A stretch of 64,000 nt of DNA, taken from NCBI GenBank assembly GCA_903813345.2, contig CAIIXF020000007.1, positions 17,969,564 to 18,033,563 of the forward strand, written 5' to 3'. The position numbers and the translations under genes were made by a program. The stretch comes from Owenia fusiformis. Taxonomy: Eukaryota > Annelida > Polychaeta > Sabellida > Oweniidae. Below the pieces are notes generated by a model. That model searched no databases. It had not been told where the DNA came from and saw only the letters and a list, made by a program, of their open reading frames with translations. Of this stretch, positions 46,467-64,000 are shown piece after piece (position 1 is the stretch's first letter; every line of letters begins with the position of its first letter).

Positions 46467-47790
46467 GTATCACTCAAGATTAGTATCACTCAAGACAACT
46501 TCTTCCACTGTCCTCATCCACTCTGATGATTTGTTGGAAATCTATAAAGTTTATGGAGCTGTTCCACACTTAAAAATGGTTCATTGTGTTCTACAAGTCA
46601 GAAACGTTCCAAGAACACAAGTCAGAAACGTTCCAATAACAAGTAAACATCATTAACTGGAATATTAAGGTCACGTCCAAATGGTTAAATCTAAAAAATA
46701 TTCTTTCGACAAGTGCTACTCATTTAAACCATTTTAAATCATGATTTTCGTTCACAATATGGCTACTTTCATTATGAATCGGTGTATTCATTGGATACAA
46801 GGCAGGCTGGTGATTATCAGGCAAAATAGGTGAAAACACTGGCAGAATCGCTCGCATCCCGAAATAACAAGACTATAGCAAACGGTTCATTCAAAAAAGG
46901 CGTTTGCGGGTGCCTGAAGACAGGGTATATAGTATGGTAAGTTATCTAATTGTATTATATTTACATAAAGTCAAGTGAAAGCAATTTCATTACAAACTTA
47001 CCTCTACTTTTTTCCATAAATCAAGTCCAAATGGTTATGAAAAACAACTCCGGAACGATTTACGTTGGGTAGTATCGGATACCGTGCATTTGTATGGGCG
47101 ATTTGTCATATGTACGGCGTTTCGATTTTAAATGCAAGCTTGAACTCCCTAATACACAACCAAGGGACGTGTTTTGAAGTTGACAAAGGGGATGGGTTCC
47201 TGAATCCAGAACATAATCTTTTCCGAGGATTACGAATAGCCCTATGGGACATAGTGGATTGCAAAGCAATAATGGTCAAGTGATAAGGTCAGGAAATTAG
47301 AAACACTGATAGATTTCAAAAAAGTGATTTCCCTCGAGTTGAAGAAATCAAAGACTATGTAAACACTACTCTTTCAACAGCTGGTAAATTATCTCAAATA
47401 GGACAAACGACCTGCAATCTTGACCAGTTGGAACTGAAATTAAAACTAATAGCTTTATGTAGTGACTTGAATAATGGAAAAGACAAAATCCGATTATATC
47501 TCATCAATCAGTAAATGCTTATCATGATAAGTTACAACATCCTTCTGTAGAATGATGGAATGTAAAGGACCCGGACCAGTTCGGAGATTCAGTCCTTAAC
47601 TCATGAAAAGCATGTTGTGCCAGAATCTAACAATGTATTTACATGAAAAATTATCACCACAAGTATTCGAGAAGGAAAACGTATATCATTATACATAGGT
47701 ATAAGGCTTATTTACCATGGTAGCCAATAGGACATAAGATCCGAAAACATGCCTATTCAATCGCTTTGTAGGATTTTAAACTGTTGTATA

Positions 47791-48819
47791 CCGGGTCGTT
47801 CAATAAATTCACGGAAAATGCCCTTATTTCAAAGATTCTTGATATTTTCCCATAAAATTTTCACACAATGTGCAAAATATACTTTCTGATTGATTCTTAA
47901 AATATCAGCATCCCTAATTTGAATGGTCAAAAATAAGGGTTACTACGGTAACTTGACTTTTGGGTAGGCTGGGCACTTTTTACGTCACACAATTTACCAT
48001 TACAGAAATCTATCAATATGTGCAAATGAAGGATCCCTATTTCTATTTGTTCTTTTTTAAATTACAAATGTTCTGAGGGAAAATTGATAATCATTGTATC
48101 ATGAACATTTCTGAAATCGTCAATGCTGTACCAGTGGACAAGAAAATCAACAAAGAGTAATGCTATGGTAAGTTGATTAAAACTCAAACCAAACTCTAAT
48201 TTTTTCCATCGGGATAATGCAGCCGATCATAGTTGCTAATATTGTGCAGGAAACCATCACAAATGACTGTAAAAATAGATGGCAAAGTGATACTATCTCC
48301 AGATGATGATTTTGCTTTTTCACTAGGATGAAGGATCAGCTAAGAGGTGCACTTTGGGGAACAATGAAACGACTTTCGACTGCAGTCGAGATTGCCATTC
48401 AAACAAGTTTGCAAATGGCTTCAGAGCACTGTATTGTCAATGAGTTGAATGCAAGCGACTGTGCATTAAACATGAGGGGGAATACCATCTGAAACCTTAG
48501 GGAACAATAGTTGTAACGATTACATTAAGTTATATCATGTGCAAGTAGAAAGCGGAGAAGAAATTCATGTGATATACTCATAAATTGCCTAGTATTCTTT
48601 TGTTTTTCTAATGAATAATGTGACGTAAAAAGTGACCCGCCTACCCAAAAATCAAGTTACCAATAGTAATCCTTATTTTTGACCAATTAATTAAGAGATG
48701 CTGATATTTTAAGAATCAATCAGAAAGTATTTTTTATACATTGTGTGAAAATTTCATGAGAAAATATCAAAGATCTTTGAAATGAGAGCATTTTTCCGTG
48801 AACTTATTGAACGACCTGG
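47791..48819 (+). mobile_element. Decayed mariner element (CCGGGTCGTTCAATAA ends)
   Basis: 1029 bp between TA dinucleotides (47789-47790 and 48820-48821). The inverted ends are about 210 bp long: CCGGGTCGTTCAATAAATTC on the left is matched by the complement of the right end. They include the mirrored GGTAACTTGA / TCAAGTTACC and TTTACGTCAC / GTGACGTAAA. These ends differ from the other mariners here, so this is a separate family. Only a broken transposase is left inside. Confidence 0.83.
48124..48498 (+). pseudogene. Mariner transposase C-terminal remnant
   Basis: Plus-strand pieces in mixed frames resemble a mariner transposase: VPVDKKINKE (usual V-x-x-x-x-INKE region), FFHRDNAADH (second catalytic Asp), a decayed SPDD region, RMKDQLRGALWG, and a terminal EGEYH. 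Stops and frameshifts occur between all of them. Non-functional. Confidence 0.68.
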
Positions 48820-48839
48820 TAGTTATCACGTCGTAACAA

Positions 48840-49440
48840 GTACTTAAAGTGCCATTATATGCTGCCATGGTAACAGATATTGCAGAAAATGTTTGCGATT
48901 TTATGAAACGCAAACCAGTTTATAACTTTTAATCGTATCATTTGTAATTTATGATGATACCATTCTATTACGATTCATTATATGATAGGTGGGTGATATG
49001 GCGTGATATTCGGTTGTTACCTGTTCCCTGGTGTAGCAATATAATCTAGTGTACCAGAAATAGAGTAATTTTTTATTTATTAATGAAGAACTGAAAAACT
49101 ATGATTGTATATAATCATTAATTGAATATCCACATGCAGTGCCAAGATTCTCTAAGACTCAAGAGGTTTACACAGTTTCAGTATAATTTCAAGGGTAAGG
49201 GTGGAGCGCCAATCATTTCACCAAATTGATACATCCATTTAGAAGTCCATTTAGAAAATATATACTTGTTTATACTAGTTACTCCAGAGATTTGTTCCCT
49301 TCACATTAAAGGTTATTTTACCAATTTCAGTAAGTGAACATAAAAAAGCATCAATGAATGCAAGCTGCACCTGCTACATTTACTATCAGTCAAATAAATT
49401 AGCTGAGTCAAAATGAAATAAATATTCTTATAGTCAATGA
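48840..49440. other. Gene-free stretch
   Basis: No supported gene or element boundary seen. Confidence 0.35.
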
Positions 49441-49990
49441 AGCACCCACGGTCCTGTGCTCACACAGTTTGGAACCTTCAGAGGAACGTATATCCTGACT
49501 TTCAAACAAAAATATTGATTTGGATTTGTAGTCTCGAACTTTGAGAAACTTAGATAGCACAGTTGTGTGACCTAGTTTGATGACCTTTGACCTTGAAAAT
49601 GTTACTTATTCAGAGCTCAGTAAGGTCTTTTTTGATTAAGCTGACCAAAATTTACATCCAAAAATCACTTTGAAAAATGAACTTTTTTGACCTTTCGAAG
49701 GTCATTGAAGGTCAAGTAAAGGTCTAGTGTCTAGTATTTACAGAAAATTTGACTTTTTGACGTCAAAATCCGCAATTTCTCGGAAAGCGGGCGAACTTGG
49801 GAAATGGCGATGATAGGTCAAATAGGCATTATGGATATGACTCAATCCGAATAGCATTTATAATTTGTGCAGCCAATGTTGACGGACTAACGGATGGATG
49901 GAGGAACGGGCGGACCAATGGACGGACCAACGGACAGACGGACGCCTGGTCGATCCCATAGACTCATTGTGTTAGCCAAAAATAAGTAAT
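49440..49990 (+). repeat. Dispersed repeat with GGAC-rich tail, copy 1
   Basis: Contains TGACCTTTGACCTTGA-type motifs, then a simple-sequence stretch of GGACGGACCAACGGACAG units (about 49890-49945). It ends CCCATAGACTCATTGTGTTAG then CCAAAAATAA. Its tail is a diverged version of the tail at 51296-51375, so both belong to one repeat family. Likely a non-autonomous retro- or DNA element; class not determined. Confidence 0.5.
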
Positions 49991-50539
49991 GTGATGAAAG
50001 GCTCGTTACATAAAAGACCCACTTCATCCACTCGTTGTTAAAACTGAACATTAAACTGAAATAAGTGTAATATTATCTGTATTTCAATTTTCTAATTGTA
50101 ATAGTGGGGCTTTTCAACTTTCCCCAAAATTAACTAGAAAATGTCAATCCCATGAAGTAGCAAACTGATATTCAAAATCAAGTATTAAAACCCTTGATTT
50201 TCACATACAAAGGCATACACCAGCGATATCTCAGAATTCCCACCATTTGACAGGCATAAATCAGGCGGCCAATTTTGATTCTCTGAAGTATGAATCAGAA
50301 AAACGAAACAGTAGTTTTGATCTACTTTTAATACCTTCAATTTGAGTAAAATAGAGCAATACCTCGAAGTGATTTCCAAATCCAAACGTCACGTGACCAT
50401 TTTAAATTCTCTGATAAAAAACGATACAATATGTGCAGTGCTGGGCATCTTTTTTGCATAAAACGATTTACAAATAAAAAGATAGTACCGTGGGTACTGG
50501 GCTCACATGGTGTTGCTCAAAAGTGAATGATGGCTAGAA

Positions 50540-51375
50540 AAGAAAATTAAAAAAACGGATATAAATTTTTTGTAACAAAATTAATTCATACAACTACTCT
50601 TTACAGTGAAATAGCTCTTTACAATGCAGGAAACCTGAAATTATTTGTAAAGCTAGGAAATGGGCCAAATGTGAATTTTGAGAGACATTTTGAAAATAGG
50701 CGAGCTTTTGAACCAGGAGTCATAGGGGAGTTTTCTGTATTGATGTTAAACAAAAAAAACTTAAAACGGGAATCCTATCGACAGAGGTTTTAAGCCAAAA
50801 GTGGATTTCGCGAGACAGATGGACAAATCAATCTTAACTAAAAAGGCTGAAAATAAAAAAATGGATATAATTTTTTGCTGATTTTTTGTAACAAAATTAT
50901 TTTATGCAACTACTCTTCACAATGACATGGCTTTTTACAATGCAGGACACCTGAAATTATTTGTAAAGCTAGGAAATAGGCCAAAAGCGATTTTTGCTAG
51001 ACAAAAATGGCGACAATTTTGAAAATAGGTGAGCTTTTGAACCAGGAGTCATAGGTGAGTTTTCTGTAATGATGTTGAACAAAAATAACTTAAAACAGGA
51101 ATCCTATCGACAGAGATTTTAAAGCAAATGGTCCAAATGTGAATTTCGTAAGACAAAAATGGCGGCCATTTTGAAAATAGGTGAGCTTTTGAACAAGGAG
51201 TCATAGAGGGCTTTTCTATATTGATGTTGAACAAAAATAACTTAAAACGGGAATCCTATTGACGGAGGTTTTAAAACAGGCCAATTGTTGACAGACGGAC
51301 AGACAGACAGACAGACAGATGGACAGACAGATGGACAAGTGTATGATTGCAATAGCTCACCATGTGAGCTAAAAT
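50540..51375 (+). repeat. Dispersed repeat with internal duplications and AGCTCAC hairpin tail, copy 2
   Basis: The segment 'gaaaataggtgagcttttga' occurs three times (about 50693, 51020, 51172), and a longer unit starting near 50572 is repeated near 50889. The element ends with a GACAGACAGACAGA simple repeat (51296-51335) and the hairpin TAGCTCACCATGTGAGCTA followed by AAATAA. Hairpin tails of this type are widespread in marine invertebrate genomes. Non-coding. Confidence 0.6.
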
Positions 51376-52243
51376 AATATAGTATATATCTTTCCACTGA
51401 ATTTGAAGAACATCATTAATTTCACTTATATATGATTTATTTTCTAACCAGAAAACAAACTGGTTAACTTACTGACAAATGACTTCACCTTCGTTGGGGT
51501 AATTACACAGATGCGAGTAGGTAGTTACCAGGTTCGCCACCAGGTGGCTGATTCGGGGGAATTTACATGGCAGGGTATTACAAAATTCCCTTAAACTTGA
51601 ATATGCAGCAGTTTTAGTGGTTCACTTTTCATATTACCTTTATGTATCTGATAGTTATACAAATTAAAATATGTCCAGTAAAAGGAAATATTATCTGCCC
51701 AACACAAGATATTTCACTTTTTGTGGTTTTACAACGTGGGGTCTATGGGGAATCTCCCGACCTAGAAGTCACATTTCCAAAGAAAATTAAATTTTCAAAG
51801 TTGATAAACACTTTTCAAAACCACATTTCTAAATGTAATTTTACATGTAGATTCCAAATATGACATCAGTTTGACCGAATTGTGAATTTTAATGACGTAA
51901 ATCAAGATTATTTCAACTCGCATCTGGGATATTACATTTGTTTAAAATTGACATTGATAGTTACTTGATTTGGACCCTTATATAAGAATGAATATGACAA
52001 TATAGACATCCAAACATAAACAAAGTCTTCATTCAGAAACTGAAATCTCAACACTATCTGATTTAACAAGGTTGTCATTTGTCACAATATGAATATATTT
52101 TAATATCAGGTATGAATTCTATTCATCCAAATATGAAATGCTAGATTTCGTCCTTTGTCTTTAAATTCCTCATGCATGTCTCCAAACACTGTTTTGTGAG
52201 CTTCAGCTCATTACATATTTTAAGCTTCTGAACTTTGCAAAGT
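51376..52243. other. Intergenic, includes PRPF40 3' UTR
   Basis: Downstream side of PRPF40 on the minus strand. No separate gene was recognised, and no unambiguous polyadenylation signal close to the stop codon was fixed. Confidence 0.4.
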
Positions 52244-62753
<10,510 letters not shown>

Positions 62754-62822
62754 CGGAGGAGGTCCCCCTGGGCCACCAGGCCCACCAGGTCCACCAGGGC
62801 CAGGCCCTTGGTTGTTTGATGA

Positions 62823-63559
62823 CTAAAACAAAAAACATACTCCATAATGGTCAACTGTACATACATAGATGTGTTCTTATAAAACCTACCGAATAATTTA
62901 TTTTTAATTTTTTTTAATTTCAAAGAAAAAACATGTTAAAGCAATTGCAAAAAACAATTACAATACAGTTACATGGTGAACACACATTTCACAATTTTAC
63001 AGTACAGTATTGGTTAAATGTTAGTCTTTAAGAAATTTTATCCCTTGGCAATTTTTTTTTTACCACAGAATATTGATACGTCACACAAGATCACACATGT
63101 ATTGGTACAGTAAAAATTTGACAGTTTTTGGCAAAATGAAGCCAGTATCTTGTAAGTCCAACAACCAAGGTTATTCTTGACAGTTATTCACTATTCAGCC
63201 AGAGGAATGTGTTTCACATCATCTGTCTTTTACTGTGTGTTTTGGACTTTCTGGTGAGGTAATAAGACCACAACTTGCAATTTAAATTGTGATGTGGAAA
63301 AATGGCGAACATTTGATCTCAAATTTTATGATTACGACATGAACAATATAGATCTACACACAGATAGTGGGAAGTCCTCCATATATTACTTATATTATAT
63401 ACACCAGGTAATGTTAGTGAAAATTAAAAAAATATGAAAAAAATATGGTCACCTGTCCTCTAGATTCAATTTTTGAATGAATCTTAGCATAATGTACAGA
63501 TTATTTGATATCATGCTATTCTTGAAACATATATACGCAAAAATAACTGGGTCGCTCAC
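62823..63559 (-). other. Probable first intron of PRPF40
   Basis: Lies between a likely non-coding first exon and the first coding exon. AT-rich; no coding exon recognised on either strand. Confidence 0.4.
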
Positions 63560-63650
63560 CTCTTATGCCTATATGTGTTCAGTAATCATCAATTCTCGTG
63601 AGTAAAATTTCTCCAGGCCATTGAAAGATCCGCTCAGTAAATTGACAATT
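63560..63650 (-). promoter_or_regulatory. Possible 5' untranslated exon of PRPF40
   Basis: On the minus strand a donor AG|GTGAGC (at 63559) ends a short stretch. If spliced to the acceptor at 62822, it puts an in-frame TAA upstream of the Pro/Gly-rich frame. This makes it non-coding and would place the start codon at the Met-Met pair at 62753. Inferred from splice sites only. Confidence 0.3.
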
Positions 63651-63713
63651 TCTACTGCGCATGTGTCATAAAAAACCCGCGAAAATTTTTGGGAACACTA
63701 TTGCGTTTTCTAC

Positions 63714-63968
63714 CTTTTTTCCGGCATCATAAAGTACTTCTCGAAGAAGAGTTGTCTTAGCAGTTCCTGCTTGACCTACAATGCAAACATTATGACCAGC
63801 GGCAACTAAATCCTTGACATTTTCCTGTGGTAAATTCACAAACTGAGCCATGTTTCCGGGTACCATTGTGCGCATGCGCGCCTTCGCGTGATTTGCTTTA
63901 TTCTCGCGAGATAAGGCGCTCCGTCCCCTTAAATTTTTATTTTGAACAACCATTATGATTTGGTGCAT
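63714..63968 (-). CDS. Orphan exon with a P-loop (NTPase/helicase-like)
   Basis: An 85-codon minus-strand frame opening with ATG. It contains VKDLVAAGHNVCIVGQAGTA then KTTLLREV, a Walker A motif of the type in PIF1-like and related P-loop NTPases (with Ala in place of the usual Gly before Lys). It runs to a donor (AAG|GTAGAA at 63713); unspliced it stops 15 codons later. The preferred start may be an internal Met (MAQFVNL). No downstream exon with Walker B or helicase motifs is visible toward PRPF40, which lies on the same strand. So it is a first exon of a gene running through PRPF40, a fragment, or a pseudogene. The frame may extend beyond the window. Confidence 0.4.
63869..63879. promoter_or_regulatory. 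NRF1-like palindrome TGCGCATGCGC
   Basis: A perfect TGCGCATGCGC palindrome, the consensus of NRF-1, which often sits in promoters of housekeeping genes. A half site (ACTGCGCATGTG) lies at about 63655. They are 200-300 bp upstream of the proposed PRPF40 first exon, so they could belong to its promoter. The palindrome falls within the P-loop frame, so it may be coincidental. Confidence 0.35.
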
Positions 63969-64000
63969 TATCTGACCAATAAAGCAGATTTGGAGGTATG

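Larger units (their letters stand above)
45125..47165. repeat. Large inverted repeat enclosing a zinc-finger reading frame
   Basis: About 45125-45300 and 47020-47165 are inverted copies. Shared stretches include GTAAATCGTTCCGGA, TTGTTTTTCATAACCATTTG and AAGCTTGCA. The arms are about 150-180 bp and diverged. The enclosed 1.7 kb holds a small two-exon C2H2 frame (45328-45921) and a perfect AT hairpin at 46432-46466. It could be an old transposable element with captured coding sequence, or a local inverted duplication. No target duplication was identified. Confidence 0.55.

Overview
The window is nuclear DNA from an invertebrate animal, most likely a marine lophotrochozoan such as a mollusc or a relative. 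It is AT-rich. Genes are split by GT-AG introns with animal-like phases, a conserved splicing-factor gene (PRPF40) is present, there is a peptide-prohormone gene of the kind common in molluscs and annelids, and the repeats are animal-type (mariner, hAT-like MITEs, non-LTR and Penelope-like fragments). The species cannot be read from the sequence.

Layout. Positions 1-5.5 kb are transposon-rich: a nearly intact mariner with 190-bp terminal inverted repeats and an intron in its transposase, a decayed cousin, a LINE 3' fragment and a self-complementary tandem repeat. 8.5-16.4 kb holds an 11-exon plus-strand gene for a secreted protein of about 1060 residues with five von Willebrand factor A domains; three have complete metal-binding motifs and two are degenerate. 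17.7-22.6 kb has no genes but carries several inverted-repeat elements, one nested in another. About 23.1-35.7 kb (plus strand) is a neuropeptide-like precursor gene: a signal peptide exon, an exon with one degenerate peptide copy, an exon with twelve dibasic-flanked non-amidated hexapeptides of pattern A-x-W-L-P-T, and an exon with a separate two-cysteine peptide. 35.7-52.2 kb is repeats: MITEs, two decayed mariner-like copies, a Penelope-like fragment, a large inverted repeat enclosing a tiny C2H2 zinc-finger reading frame, and a repeat family ending in an AGCTCAC...GTGAGCT hairpin. 52.2-62.8 kb is PRPF40 (minus strand, 20 coding exons). The right edge holds an orphan P-loop exon.

Two things stand out. 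First, the AxWLPT precursor matches no neuropeptide family I can name. Second, six copies of one element architecture occur: a long palindromic head hairpin beside a pair of inverted repeats carrying TTATYCCAT-like ends, with a second GC-rich hairpin inside. Their sequences have diverged but the layout is kept, which suggests a structure-recognised non-autonomous mobile family. The two main genes (VWA protein and peptide precursor) are probably unrelated in function; both encode secreted products.

Exon boundaries were read by eye from splice signals and frame closure. The VWA gene and PRPF40 both close exactly in frame, which supports them. No database search was possible.
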